64,000 nt of DNA from Dichetophora obliterata (GCA_963920525.1 OY986436.1:84848970-84912969); one strand, 5' to 3'; shown: positions 22,755 to 34,886, counted from the stretch's first letter. Numbers and translations: made by a program. The notes: a model not told the origin generated them from the letters alone.

Positions 22755-23035
22755 CTCCGTTATGGCCTTAGTCTAGTGGGCAGAGTGCGTGGCTCCTAAG
22801 CTAAAGAACCGCGGTACTCAGACAAAGTTTTTCAATTGAATTGATTTTTCTGTTTGGTCGTCACCTCTCTGCAGATAATGGCAAACCTCAGTGTGTAAAA
22901 ATTGCCATGCAAAGTTTCTGGAGAACATAAGCCATTCGGAGTCGGCATAAAACACGTAGGTCCAGTTCTCGATCATTTGTGATAAAGTATTAAATAACAC
23001 GCACAACACAATTGATCAATAGATGCTAGGTCAAA
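22755..23035 (+). mobile_element. tRNA-derived SINE
   Basis: The head has an A box (TTAGTCTAGTGGGCAGAG, from 22768) and a decayed B box (GGTACTCAGAC, near 22813). The AAGCTAAAGAAC word in its anticodon region is shared with the tRNA-like head at 63541. The body has CACCTCTCTGCAGATAATGG and GAGTCGGCATAAAAC, then CGTAGGTCC, a block I recall from tRNA-related repeats of flies. It is inserted in the hAT element. Confidence 0.65.
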
Positions 23036-23077
23036 GTCCTTCCAAGAGCTGAAATGGCTAGTTTATTTTTTTTTAAG

Positions 23078-23314
23078 TTAATGCGCTCCTGTATTTTTTT
23101 TCACAGAATGATATTTACTGTGCATAGTTCTGTTGTGCCTTTCCAAGTTAAACCTTTTATTACCTCCCAGAGGGCGTTGGCAAACCATGCGTTCCAGTTG
23201 CTGCCCAAAACATTTTTCTGAAAATATATAATCATTCTCCCACTCATCCATTATTTTCGCAGCATACCAATAAAATTTAAGTGAGAACCTTTTAGCTTGA
23301 ATTCTCAGCGCCAC
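23078..23314 (-). pseudogene. hAT transposase N-terminal zinc finger
   Basis: The 78-residue minus-strand frame reads DEWENDYIFSE, then VCQRPLGGNKRFNLERHNRTMHSKY-like sequence. That is the N-terminal zinc finger of hAT transposases of the ZBED/FAM200 kind: C-x2-C (the first Cys appears replaced) followed by H-x4-H in a NLERH...MHSKY motif. It would bind the element's ends. It lies just inside the right end of the hAT element, the expected place for the 5' part. The catalytic region is not recognisable. Confidence 0.55.
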
Positions 23315-23472
23315 CTGATTGAAATAACTTCGTGTCTGTATTTATATATGTGAGACACGAGAGCGAGTTCATAAATGAGTCTCGGTACGCGAGCCACTAC
23401 GCGTCTTGCACTGGTCTAAAATTACATCTTACGCCATGTTCTTCCAACTCTTACAGTTAAGCTTTTATTTAA

Positions 23473-23725
23473 GAAATGCTCTTGTTACGCCCATATTTCA
23501 GGTCAGACGTCACAAATCAAAAATCTTCAGGCCTTTTATCCTATACCTCATTCACCATTCTACCTCTTCCTAGCCCTGAGAATTATTACTAGACTGAAAG
23601 AAATGCTCTTTTTACGCCCATATTTCAGGTCAGACTTCACAAATCAAAAATCCTTACGCCTTTTATCCAAACTTATTCATCATTCTACTTCTTCTTAGCC
23701 CTGAGAATTCTTACTAGAATGAATA
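23473..23725. repeat. Tandem repeat, 127-bp unit, two copies
   Basis: Two copies start GAAATGCTCT at 23473 and 23600. They share TACGCCCATATTTCAGGTCAG, CACAAATCAAAAATC and TAGCCCTGAGAATT. A weaker third start (CTTTCAACGCTCATATTATAGG) follows near 23729. Confidence 0.85.
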
Positions 23726-23890
23726 TAAACTTTCAACGCTCATATTATAGGTAAAAAGCCATCAATTTAAAATCGAACATGTTTCAGCACAACTATGGTG
23801 CAGTACCTTTCGAATGATAATTTTAATTTTACTCTTCTTCTTAAATATATATAAAGAAGTGTAAGACAACATTCGATGTTTGCGTATTAA

Positions 23891-24303
23891 CCCATTAATG
23901 CTCACTACCAGAACCCGTTGAGTTTAGCTTTTGAAATTTACAGCATAAATTTTGTATTAATATTAAACCAAAACTCTGAAGTTTTAAAAAAAAAATTCAA
24001 AGGATTTGGGTGTGACGAAGCGTATGATCTTAAATGCAAAAGGGGGCTTGTAAGTAGAGAAATAAAAAAAATAAAAAAACATAAAAAAATTTGCAAAATT
24101 ATAAATTTTAATATTTTCATTCCGTAGCGTGGGCGTTCAACTTTAACCTAATGCCATTTCTTAATTTCATAAAAATGGTAAAAGCATACTTTTGGCTTTT
24201 TCACACTGTTGGAAGCAAAAGCTTTACAGTGGCTGTGGATTTTTGAGGAATTTTTAAAAATGCTTGTATCGCGTATGATATATCATACGTTGTCATTAAT
24301 GGG
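23891..24303. mobile_element. piggyBac-like MITE with TTAA target
   Basis: TTAA flanks both ends (23887-23890 and 24304-24307). The ends are CCCATTAATG and its inverse CATTAATGGG. GCGTATGAT words recur inside in both orientations. The TTAA site and CCC ends fit piggyBac. The 413-bp body codes for nothing recognisable. Confidence 0.65.
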
Positions 24304-24337
24304 TTAATATATAAAAATCTTGTAATAAAAGGAGGCA

Positions 24338-24382
24338 GAAACAAAGAGAGTGAGAAAGAAAAACAGAGAGAGAGAGAGTTAC
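24338..24382. repeat. AG-rich simple repeat
   Basis: GAGAGAGAGAG tract with interruptions. The minus-strand frame 24201-24440 is a reading of it. Confidence 0.8.
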
Positions 24383-24660
24383 GCAGTCGCCTACTTGTTT
24401 GTTTGTCTGTCTGCTCGAATCTCGATACTCGCATGAACACTACACGGTTTCAAAAAAATACCTTTATTTATTTTTGTACGGGTCAGGGGCTTAAATCATT
24501 TTTAAAGGTGTAACAACACACCATAATAAAAAATCAGACAATTCTTGATAGTTCGGGGATCGTTAGTATTGAAGTGTTGAGGTTATGGAAAGAATTTACC
24601 ATTCCAACACAACCAAAGTGGTGTGTTATTCTTAACATTTAAAAATTCTGCAGAAACATA

Positions 24661-25286
24661 TGGGCATTTCCAAACTGGCGTTACGGACGATTTGTACGAA
24701 TAAATATTAAAAAATAGAATGAAAAAGTCTAATTTTTAAAGTTTAACTATATTAAGTAAAAACAATGACAGCAAATAACCTTAAGGATCTAAAGATATAA
24801 ACAAAAATATGTGCTGGTGTTACTTAACAAAAAACGAAAGTGATTTCTGACTTGGATTACAAAATTTGCAAAACTCTCTGAATTGGGCTAGACTTTTTGT
24901 ATAAAACTTTTTATGTTACTAAAATTTCCATCGCAGTTTAATTGGGTATTTAAGTAATTAGGTAGTTAAGTAATTATGTAATTAAAACACAAATCTAATA
25001 TATTGTCCTTTCCTTGCCTTAACCATTTTTTCACTATCTCTAGCCAATGCCTTACATTTTTACTAAAACAAAAAGCTTACGAAACATTTACGAAACATTT
25101 ACGAAAAAGAAAAACTACATTTGTGAAACAGTGCGGACGATTGGATCATGATGGTTAATGAATTTATGTAGAAATTGCTGAAACTAATAAAATTAAAATG
25201 TTTTTCTTAAATGATATAATAAAATAATAAGCTTTTAATAAGTTTTAATTTTTTGGTCACGGTAGACTTTTTTCTAGAAATGCCCA
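24661..25286. mobile_element. TA-flanked MITE candidate
   Basis: TGGGCATTTC at 24661 and GAAATGCCCA ending at 25286 are inverted copies, each bounded by TA (24659-24660 and 25287-25288). A TA target fits Tc1/mariner-type mobilisation. The terminal repeats are only 10 bp, so chance cannot be excluded. Confidence 0.4.
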
Positions 25287-25289
25287 TAT

Positions 25290-26240
25290 TTCTTATTTAA
25301 AATTCTTGAAATCAAATCAAAATTTTTAGAGGTCCATCGTTGTGGAAGGATAACACGGAATAAATACATGGTTGCAATGAAATCCACAACTTTAAAACAA
25401 CCAATGGCACAGCTGAAAGGGCTGAGGACACGATGAGGAAAGTTGATGGACAAATTATAAAAAGTGATGAAGAAAGGGAGCTTTACATACAGTTTGTAAA
25501 GGAAAACATAAAAAATTTCTTAATGCAAACAAATGCACTTTTAATTAAAAAATATAGTGTTTACTACTTTTGTAATAAAAAAGCCAAACTGTTTGTTCAA
25601 TAAAATACCTTTCTTATTCGATTGTTTGATAAAAATTACAAAAAAGTAATCACTGAATTAAGTTGTGGGCTAAGAATGTTTTCATATTCACGTTTAAGCT
25701 TTGGAGCTTTAAAATCCAAATATTTTGTTTACATTAGGAAAGGCTCCCAGATGGGTTCGGTGCAGTTGTCTGTATGTATGAAATTCTATATACAAAATTC
25801 TGCATTACAAAATTCTGCATTGACGTAAAACTGTGTTAAAAAAATCTGAATGCCAAAATTCTGCAAAATATGGGCTAAGAACAACTAAGATAAATAAGCT
25901 TAGAATAACAACTTTCCGTACAAGGCCAAATAATTTAATCTTTGCAAACACCATTTTGTAATCCAAATAGCTACAGTTAAAATGCTGCAAATGTAGAGCA
26001 GACGTTTTGAAATCAAAATTTTTTAAAAAACAGTATATTGAAATACAGGTTTTTAGACAAACAATATTTTTAAAATTGAAAGTTTTTCTATATGACCTTA
26101 CTATTTATTATTATGTTAATTTTCCATGATTTAAATACAAATTCTAAATGTTTGATAGTTAAAATCATTCTTGATTTTAAATACAAATTCTAGTTGTTCG
26201 ATAGTTTAAAATCGTTTTTTGAGCTTTAGGTCAGGTTAGA
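25290..26240. other. AT-rich DNA, no gene assigned
   Basis: No recognisable gene. A short frame near 25398-25520 reads as a charged, coil-like peptide (ERAEDTMRKVDGQ) without a family match. Short direct duplications such as AAAATTCTGCATTAC occur near 25790-25825, and TAAATACAAATTCTA blocks recur near 26134 and 26178. Confidence 0.45.
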
Positions 26241-26332
26241 AAAATTAATTCAATATGAAAAGGAAAACATCGCTAGCTGATTTTATCGCAATTTCGGCCT
26301 TACTACAGTCTTCATCAGAAATCTTTGTGATG

Positions 26333-26404
26333 CCACCACCGGGAATCGAACCTGGGCGTGGGTCGCCGTGCCAGCGCATTTTAGCGCACTGCACCACAGA
26401 GGCA
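26333..26404 (-). other. tRNA-like SINE head
   Basis: On the minus strand: a GCCTCTGTGGTGCAGTG start with an A box, a GCGC/GCGC hairpin in the anticodon-arm place, and a perfect B box GGTTCGATTCC followed by CGGTGGTGGC. The acceptor ends GCC / GGC pair only partly. It looks like a tRNA-derived SINE promoter, not a working tRNA. Its body would extend to lower coordinates (CATCACAAAGATTTCTGATG). Confidence 0.6.
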
Positions 26405-26538
26405 ATGAGATTTCAGTGTCAACTTCTCAATTCTTCTCCGTTTCATACATTTTTGCTGCTGTTCGTTTTTGCTTACTTTAATTTATGCTTATGTTATTAT
26501 GGAGTCCAATTTTTTGTCGTAATTCGCCACTAACATAG

Positions 26539-27128
26539 TAGGCTTGGGCATTTTAGTTCACTAAAAAGATCGCTCTTTTTAGTTCAGTTGAGTTTAATGA
26601 ACTAGTTCGTTCATATAGTTCTTTTAGTTCATTTAGTTTGTTCGCTCTTTTAGTTCGTTTCGTGCACTCGTTCATGTTGTTAGTTTGTTAGGTCTTATAG
26701 TTCCTTTGGTGTTTTAGATCGTTAGATATATTAGCTCATTGTATTTTTTAGTTCAATAGGTCTTTTAGTTTGTTTTGTTTGCTCGTTCAGTATCAGATCT
26801 ATAAAATGAAACGAACTATATGACCGAATCAATCATTAACTGCGGACATAGAAGAAATTTACATAAAAATACTACAAATGGAGCATTCCACACAATATTT
26901 GCCACAAAAATTTGTTTTTGGAAAAAGAATTTTTACCGTTCTTTTGTGAAAAACTGTATCAGCACGGACTCAAACCATTGTTAAGTGAAACCAAATTTTT
27001 TCTAGTTCATTTCGATCTAACTCGCTGCAAAATCGGTTGAACTAAAAGAACGAGAATCAACGAACTAGTTCACATACGAACGAACTAGTTCAATTGAACT
27101 ATTCGCACTCATGAACTACCCAAGCCTA
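26539..27128. mobile_element. hAT element rich in AGTTC repeats
   Basis: 590 bp, starting TAGGCTTGGGCA and ending TACCCAAGCCTA. It is flanked by a perfect 8-base duplication TAACATAG (26531-26538 and 27129-27136), the hAT signature. The left third is packed with TTTAGTTC/AGTTCGTTC words and the right end with the complement GAACTA, probably subterminal transposase sites. No transposase is coded. Confidence 0.88.
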
Positions 27129-27139
27129 TAACATAGCAT

Positions 27140-27865
27140 AATTACTGAAGTTTATTTTTAGATTTGCTGAAAAATCTTCAGGGTGTTTCAGTGTTTTTTT
27201 TTTTTGGTTATGCTGAAAAAATTACAGCATTTTGATAGCACAGACTTTTGACAAGCAGAAAACTGACCCGCTCCCATCCCACATACCACAGTCCTGAGAA
27301 GTTAAACATTTTCAAAAATAAAACTTTGATTGCAAATCTTACCATTAGTAATATGTGGTTGATCTGGAAAAAAAACTTATCGTGTTTTTTCTGAATCTTG
27401 TTATGCTTATAAAAAAAAAATTATGAAGTGTTTTAAAAAAGTTTACACTCTAAAAAATTTTTTCTGTTTTACTGACCCAAAAAAAATACTTTGAGCGGTT
27501 CGACCGTGTCCTAAAACTGATCCGATCTCAATGAAAAAGTAATCATGGTGTGTTTTTACAACTTTATATCATATTAGCCCTTGACCCGCGGAAAAATTAA
27601 TATTATAATTTATTTTAATCAGTCTAATGCTCACACACACAGCGCTCTCGCCTGCTAACCAGTGGGCAAAAGCAGGGCTTCGAAGAGGTACTCGCAGGCC
27701 TTCATATGGATTTTGTACCTCTTCCGCACTCATATCCATGTCCGTTAACTTTTTTATTTGAAACGGGAAAATTTTGCAGGCTTTACTGTCTCGCGACTCT
27801 AAAGAGGCCTGCAAGAAGATCTTTTTATACAAATTTGTTCATCTATGGTTGATAATAAATTTGCA
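27140..27865. other. No gene seen
   Basis: Only AT-rich sequence and a short minus-strand frame (27569-27832) in front of the Tc1 relic that shows no transposase motif of its own. Confidence 0.45.
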
Positions 27866-27867
27866 TT

Positions 27868-28152
27868 AAAAATTTTAAAAACCCCCATACCATCACGCTT
27901 CCTCCTCCATGTTTTACAGTGCAACGCAGATTCTTTAATTCTTCTTCGCACTATATCCACAACCGCGCCTTCATCTCTCCTGTTTAATATATGAGGCCGA
28001 CCCCATACTCCACAATTTCTGTTTTTTTTAAGTTGCTAACAATATGTTTGATTTTGCAAGTAATTTTGCAATTTCGCCCAAAGACTTGCCTTCCTTATGG
28101 AATTTTATAACAATTTTTCGAAAATCTAGAGAAATTTCTTTTTTGAACTCAT
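27868..28152 (-). pseudogene. Tc1-type transposase relic
   Basis: Start codon at 28152 on the minus strand. The first part reads EISLDFRKIVIKFHKEGKS and GEIAKLLAKS, the N-terminal helix-turn-helix of Tc1 transposases that binds the terminal repeats. After a frameshift comes WGRPHILNRRDE, equivalent to the GRP (GRPR-like) hinge. Then CTVKHGGGSVMVWG (about 27880-27925), the conserved block after the first catalytic Asp. The region with that Asp is deleted, and the C-terminal half is not recognisable. I could not define terminal repeats. Confidence 0.75.
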
Positions 28153-28164
28153 TGTCGTGTGAAA

Positions 28165-30890
28165 TAAAAAAAATTATTGCAAAACTATAAAATATTGTTT
28201 GCTACAGCGCGTTAATTAGAACGTGAATTTTAATTCCTGGAATAGTTGATCATGCAACCTAAAATTATCGTTAAAGTAAATCGTACGATGAGTTCTGAAG
28301 CAATCACTTTGAAAATTTTCTGATCTTTTTGAACTTACTGGGTTATCTTGCAACAAATAAAGGCAATACAATTAGTCAATACTAAAATGTGTAGTTTTCA
28401 TCAGTATATCGATGAAATATATGCATTAAAAAAGGCAAATATCCAAATAAGTAAAATAAATAAAAATAAATAAAAGTATCGTACTATAAAATATGTATCA
28501 GATTATATAAGTCCGGATCTAGTTATCATACGCGCCTAAGTCCAACATTTAGTCTGATATATTTCAAGTCCAAAACGGTTTTCAAGTATGAATCTTCCGC
28601 ATTGTTTTACACCGATATTTTTTAACTAATATAACAATTTTCCAACACGAAAAAATAGCGAATTTGCAAAAATTTAAAACCTTAATTTTCCAAAAAACGT
28701 TTTATTTATGACTTAGGCGACTTTGAAAAGTATCGAAGTTTGAAAGTAAGTCATTCAATTGATTTCCCTCACACAGTTTAAATATTAAAAAATTTCCACA
28801 CACATGTTTACATATAGTTTATTTTTGTCAGTAAAAATTTTGACAAGAAAAAAAAATAAAATCAAATTGAACTGTTCTACGCTGAAAGTTTTTTGTACTA
28901 TTTCATAGAAAGTAAAAATTAGCGCTAGAAATAAATTAGTTGGTTTTTCCAATTGACTGCGAAATAACTGCTGGAATCTTTAAATTACTTCAGAAACATC
29001 TTGAAAATATGGTGTTTAAATTTTAAAGCAAAATTCGAAGCAGTTTGAAAGTTGAAAGATTTGAAAGCTTCAAAAGACTTGAAAGCAAGAATGTGAGTTC
29101 GTAGGACAAATCGTGGAGAGTTTACGTGAGTTTTGGAGACAAAAGGGAAAGATTAAACTTGCTCTGTACTGGCAAGTTTTTATAATAAAAAATTCTTGAT
29201 TTTAAGTCTTGCCCATTTTTAGTCTATAAATGGGTAAAACTAAATTTATACAGGGTGAAATATCAATTTTCTTTCTCTTGACATTTTAGCGACAAATTGG
29301 GACCCAACGAGCCCATTTAATTTAAATCCACAAAAAAAAACAGAAACATTTAATATTTTTTATCGACGAGGCTTATGAGTTAAATCAAATTGGTTTACCA
29401 ATGATGTTAAATGGATCATTACCAATGATTTAGGTGAGTAAGAGAAGCACTTTGTTAAAATTTGAAAGATTTAAATTGAATGAAACAAAAATAAAATCCA
29501 TTTGTTTGAACTTAAGACGCAAGATCATAAATAAAAAAAAAATTGTGAAACGTAGTTAATTTCTTAGACCTTATTAAATGCCCTTCATGATGATATAATG
29601 TTGATAGCTCGCAAATTTTTCTATGATTTTTGGGAATTTTTTGAACAAAAATTGAACATAAAAAATGAGTAAAATATTTAGTTTCGTCTTCAAAAACACT
29701 ATTAAATATCACGCCTACCAAAAAAAAAATTACACGGACAGTCTTACCTGTTTAATTGTCTGTGAAAAAAAAAATTAAAAACTTTTAACATTTTTTAAAA
29801 AAGTTACAGGGCAAACGTTGCTTGAGCTATTTTCAAGCAATTTTAAGGCTGTTTTTGAGGCTTCAAATGAAAACTGGATGGCTATTTTGCTTTAACGATA
29901 CCAATCTTTTGATGCAGATCTTTTTTTTAACCTCATTCTATTATAAAATGCTGGTGGAGCGAAAAAAATCCACCATTATGCTTTTTTGGGTGATCTTTTT
30001 GACATTTTTTTGAGTCATACATTTTTTTTTTAAACATGCCTTCAAACTTCCAAATGAATCGCTTCAATAATTTACTCTTAAGAAATGTTTGTTTTGGAAC
30101 CTAAATTTCATGTTTTGCTGTCCTTAATTATTCCGTTTCACAAATATGGTAACAAGTCTTAATTGATAAATTCAATTGTATCGCAAAATTAAGCGCTTTG
30201 CCTAAACATGTAGGTATTATAACACAATTATCACATAGGGTTAAGTCCATAATGTCTTCTTTCCAATATTTTTTTATCTCTTGTAGAAAATCTACTGTTA
30301 TTAACCTTCTCCAAATTATATCCAAAACTACATACAGAGAATTTTTTCCCAGTAAGTAAGTTACTAATTTTATACTAAGAATACTTTAAAATACTAGAAC
30401 ATAAAATTAGTATAAGATACTAAGAACTTTTAACAAGGTTTTCAGACGAATGATGCGACGCAGACTTCTTGCAAGCTGACATCGACCATTTTCATAGCTG
30501 GTGCAAAACAAACTGCATGAATCTCATATTTCAAAAATGTGCTCTCGCTTAAATGTACTTATAAAATTTTTAAATATTGATTGGTTGATTTCCATTATCT
30601 TGCACAAAAGATAAACTTGTTCATAGATCTTATGAATTCATTCTAAACAAACTTGTATATTTTGAATTCTTTTTAAAATATCATCAGGGACCAGGTTTGG
30701 CAGCAGCAATGAACAGTGTTCCAAACATTTCATTTTATGAATTTAATCATAATCATAAATTAATGTAAATATGTATCTAGATTTGAAGAGTTCAAAATGT
30801 TTCTGAACGAAAGTGTAGATTTTAAGTACTTTTTATGGATAATAATACTCGTATAGGTCTAGTTTTTATTGCTTATTAAGAAGAGAGTAA
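28165..30890. other. AT-rich DNA, no gene seen
   Basis: About 2.7 kb without supportable coding sequence. Frames at 29512-29721, 29822-30013 and 30128-30325 are short and of AT-biased composition. AAAGTTGAAAGATTTGAAAG-type short repeats occur near 29045-29085. Confidence 0.5.
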
Positions 30891-30899
30891 GAGGATTTA

Positions 30900-31040
30900 C
30901 TGCATCTTTATGTAAAACGAAACGAAGGCTGAATCGTGGTGCGAAACTCGATAAGCAATAAATTTTTCCATACCAACAACTTTTGTCACTCTTTTCTTTT
31001 GCGACGTTCAGCGTTCGTTTCGTTTTACATAAAGATGCAG
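30900..31040. mobile_element. Short MITE with TTA target duplication
   Basis: Ends CTGCATCTTTATGTAAAACG and its inverse pair over about 32 bp (30900-30932 with 31008-31040). TTA flanks both ends (30897-30899 and 31041-31043). At 141 bp with a 3-base TTA duplication it resembles PIF/Harbinger-type MITEs. Confidence 0.65.
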
Positions 31041-31043
31041 TTA

Positions 31044-31590
31044 AATAAAATTTTATAGAGACCATGATTCTGGTCTAAGGTCAGACAATAATTGTATCAT
31101 TATTTAAACAATTTACTAAACTCAAAAAAGACATAAAACAAGCTGTCAAGATATTAGGTTTTGATGATCGATTACGTGGTTTTGAGTTTCATGCAGTCAA
31201 ATGACCGCTGTCAGTACGTTTAGTATAAATGTTTAACGACTTAAGAAATATCAATATATTATTTGGAAAACTTTGCGGCTGGAAGCGTATCCATATTAAG
31301 GATTACAGAATAATCAGTTTTAAGTTTACTAAAGAATTTACCTCCTGAATTTGATGTCTTCTATCAATTGCCAATTGAATTAAATTTTTAGTGAAAAATT
31401 GAAATTTACTCAATGCGAAGAAATTAAGGTTTTTCGATTTATTTAAATTACATCAAAACATCTTTGTATACCAACACCTCTGACAGACGAAAATGAACTC
31501 GATTTTTCCCAAATATATTTTTATTCAACTTTCCAATCACGTATCTGACTTAATCAAGATAAAATAATCAAAAAGAAAATTACGAAAAAT
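31044..31590. other. AT-rich DNA, no gene seen
   Basis: No coding signal or bounded repeat. Confidence 0.5.
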
Positions 31591-32390
31591 CAACTGCACG
31601 CACACTGATGAAGTTTAAGGACTTCAAACTGCATCGCACGTAGAGTGCATTGAAAGCCACCCATAACAACAACAACGGGTAAAATGCAAAAATGCAACAC
31701 CAACAACTACTACAGCACTCGAAAACAATTCACTTTGCAAATCACAGTTCGTAGAAACGCAGAGATGAACGTACGAATGAACGGGTAAACGGACGAAGGA
31801 CCTGCCCAGAGAAGAAAATTGTTTTAATTAAATCGAATTGAGTTGGAAGCGTCCGTTTTTATGGCGTCCTCCGCACAAATTCGTTTGTGTTCCACTTTGT
31901 TCTTTTTAATTTTTTTTTTTTTTTGTTTTGTTGTTCCTTCAGTTGTGTTGCGTTTGATTGAAATTTCAACGCATTCAACAGTAAAACAAAAAAATTGCTG
32001 CTGCAGTAAAATGCCTGACTGACTGCATGCATACGGCATTGATGATGGCAGCAGCAGTACCCTTCGGCTGCACGTTGCACCAGTCTGCCGGATGGAGCGT
32101 CGAATTTCTGGGCTTGAGGCTAGATTTGGGTATGATGCGCAACAGACGACTACCAAAAGTAAAAACCGTCGACGCGCCTTGATGTATGTTCGGTCACATT
32201 GCGGACATGTGGTGGACATTTGGATTACATTGCGTAATTGATTCCTTTGTGTGTGTGCGTATGAGGATGGATCCATTTTTTGAATGGACATTTTTTGCAA
32301 TATCAAAAAAGAGTGACTTTACAACGTTTGCGCAAAGTGTATTAATTGCTTTATTGGGCTGCCAAATTCGTTTATGAACCATAATAACCC
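31591..32390. other. Less AT-rich island, no gene assigned
   Basis: Balanced composition with CAACAACAAC triplets (31660-31710). The longest frame, minus strand 31824-32306 (160 residues), has two CxxC-like Cys pairs by chance but a lysine run and no recognisable domain. Conserved non-coding DNA or an unrecognised exon are possible. Confidence 0.4.
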
Positions 32391-33570
32391 CTGACACCAC
32401 TTTTCAAAAAATAAAGGATTACAATAAAATTTAAACTCTCAAACACTGGAATAAATTTTTCATTCATTAAAAAAAAACCGCTGTTATGCTGAGAATTTTG
32501 TACTTAACTGGTTATTAACTGACAATTTTTACTAATCAAACAACGGAAAACATTTGTGACATCAGCGCATGGATATTTGTTCCAACATATTCATAAAAAG
32601 TGTAATCATAGACCAAGCTTCATTTAAAATCAGAAATACGTACATTACATCTTATTAGTTAGTTTATTTTTTCCTTTGTATTCGAATACTAACTTCATTT
32701 AGCCTTAAGCCTAGGTGCATAGTTATATGGACCAGTCACTCAAACCCTGGGATATTTTTTAATTGCTTGCGATTGCATTTTCTACTAAAAATAAAACACT
32801 CTTTTCAACACTTTGGCATTTTGAAGCAATTTATTTGTCAAACTGTACTGAAAGCAGATATAAGCAGGAAAAATTAGTAATAAAATAAAAAAGCTATGAG
32901 AAGGGCTCGGATTTTATTTACATGTCAACTTTTTTCTACTCTAACGTGAATATTTTCTGATGATGCCAAAACATCCTTCATTATCCCAAGGAAGCTAAGT
33001 TTAAAATTTGTTTATAATTTAGTCACTTATTTAAGCCATTTTTTGTTTTTATGTCATTTCCCATAGTTTAAGATCATTTCGTGATCTTCTTACACGGTTA
33101 TGGACCAGAGAAGAAAAAGTGGTTCCATATATACTTTCGAGCTCTGAATTCAAATCCGCAGTCTGTTTTTTCTACTAGATCATGATTTGGAGATATAGGC
33201 AAAAATGTGAAAGTGGTTCTTTTTCTGTTAATTAGACCATATCTTTCCAATTCATATCCAATTTAAATCGCCTTAGAAAAGTTTAAATATGTAATATTAG
33301 GCCTAACCATTTCTGTTTATTTAAATTATCTTTTGAAGATTTAAAACTATTGGCCTTTAAAATACAAAAATTTTCACAATTTCACATTAGTTGCATATTT
33401 GCAACCCTGTCACTTTTTATCTTTTCATGGAATTCCAAAGATTCGGATAGACAATCTGTGGAATTTTAGTATCTAAGCATTTCACTTTTTGAAAATGCCA
33501 TTGATAGTTTAAGAGTTTCTTTGAAAAAACTGAATTTTTATTAAATTAATCCTAAGAAAATCTGATGGTG
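32391..33570. other. AT-rich DNA, no gene seen
   Basis: Nothing supportable. No inverted repeats of note. Confidence 0.5.
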
Positions 33571-33576
33571 AAAAAT

Positions 33577-33841
33577 TCATGAGAAATTTTTATTCTGCAT
33601 CTGACCTGGTATCTTTATAGGTCATCCATCAGCCTTTTATGGTCTTCTGGCACTATTTATATGCGTATATATTTATTTATTTGTCGTTTTTTATAAGTAA
33701 AAAGTGACCATAGAAGGATATGTATATATAAGTGATTCCTATAAAGTATACCATCAGCCATGGTACCTGATGACCATAAAAGGCTGATGACCTATAAAAA
33801 CACCATCTGACCTGATAGCAGAATAAAAAATTTCTCATGAA
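33577..33841. mobile_element. Foldback element, about 70-bp arms
   Basis: TTCATGAGAAATTTTTATTC on the left pairs with the inverse on the right, and the arms continue through GACCT, TTTATAGGTCAT and CATCAGCCTTTTATGGTC (33577-33647 with 33775-33841). The loop is AT-rich. No clear target duplication. Confidence 0.7.
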
Positions 33842-33849
33842 GTTTCCGA

Positions 33850-34880
33850 AACTGAAAAGAATTTTTGCGAATAAAAGGTAATCAGATGAGCAATTTTTAC
33901 TTAATTTTATTTTTACAACAAAAACCATTTTCGAGTAATTTTGTGAGTAAAACATCAATACTTTGGACCTTTTTTGAAAAAAAGATAAACAAATGACATT
34001 TATTTACATTTGCTAACGGTACATTCATGTAAAGCGCTTTTATTGAACTTTTAAAAAAAACAAAAAAATTAAATTAAATATATATATGAACAGCGGAGAT
34101 ATTTGCGTCGAAAGTCAAAACTTTGATTTTCATGTCGTTTTTTCTCATTCGTAAATTCTACAATTTTGTAAAAAAACAAAAATTTGTACAAATTAAGGGA
34201 GGGGTAAGGGCTTCCACTTTTAAAAAATTGTTTTATTTTTTGTTTTCCTTTTTTATAAATAAAAATCTGAAGAATATAGTCCCAAAACTTAAAGTCAATC
34301 AGAGATAAACTCTAACACCGTAGCTGTAACAGCGAACATTTTAAACGCGATTTGCCCAAAACCACCTTTAACAAGTCCGTGTTCACTGCCATTTAAAAAA
34401 AAATACATTACTTATTTATTTCAAACTTAGCTCACACCCTCTTCATATAAAATACCTCCCCCAACGATAAGTTTTAGAAATTTTTTTTAATTACAAAATG
34501 GCGAAATTTTTCGTAAAAAATATAAATTTTCACTTAAATGACCATCAAGCCTTTAAAAATTAAATAAATAATAATCAGAGAACGTTGAGGGGGAGAATTT
34601 GATGATACCGCGACTAAATTTAAATGTTCTTTGATTTCAGATCATTTCTAGCTGATATACAATGTACACCGCAAATCGTCTTTTTTCGAAGACGTTCTTG
34701 GAAAAGCTTTGTCAACGGGTTGTTTGCCGACATTTTTGCATAAAATAATCACAGAATGTTACTAAACTGATACCTTATAATTGGCTATGGACACGAAGCA
34801 AGCTACGGAGCATTGAGAGTAAACGCTAACGTAGCGACACAAAACGCAACAACAAAGTAAATAAATAAAACTCAGTTCAG
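33850..34880. other. AT-rich DNA, no gene seen
   Basis: No coding signal. 34098-34140 resembles 21477-21530. Confidence 0.5.
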
Positions 34881-34886
34881 TGTTAA

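Larger units (their letters stand above)
21928..23413 (-). mobile_element. hAT element carrying a SINE
   Basis: The left end is CAGTGCTGGGCACAC, the right end, read inward on the other strand, CAGTGCAAGACGCG. The flanks GCCTAAAA (21920-21927) and GTCTAAAA (23414-23421) agree at 7 of 8 bases. Both ends carry GAGTCTCGCTCTC-like words. The transposase start is read on the minus strand near the right end, so the element is on the minus strand. A SINE (about 22755-23035) lies within it. A second, more damaged copy of the family surrounds 36831-38400, sharing both the left-end and right-end sequence. Confidence 0.68.

Noticed and set aside
31824..32306. 160-residue minus-strand frame as a gene
   Set aside because: Contains a long lysine run from a poly-T tract, no recognisable domain, and overlaps other frames of similar length. 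Kept only as an island of interest.
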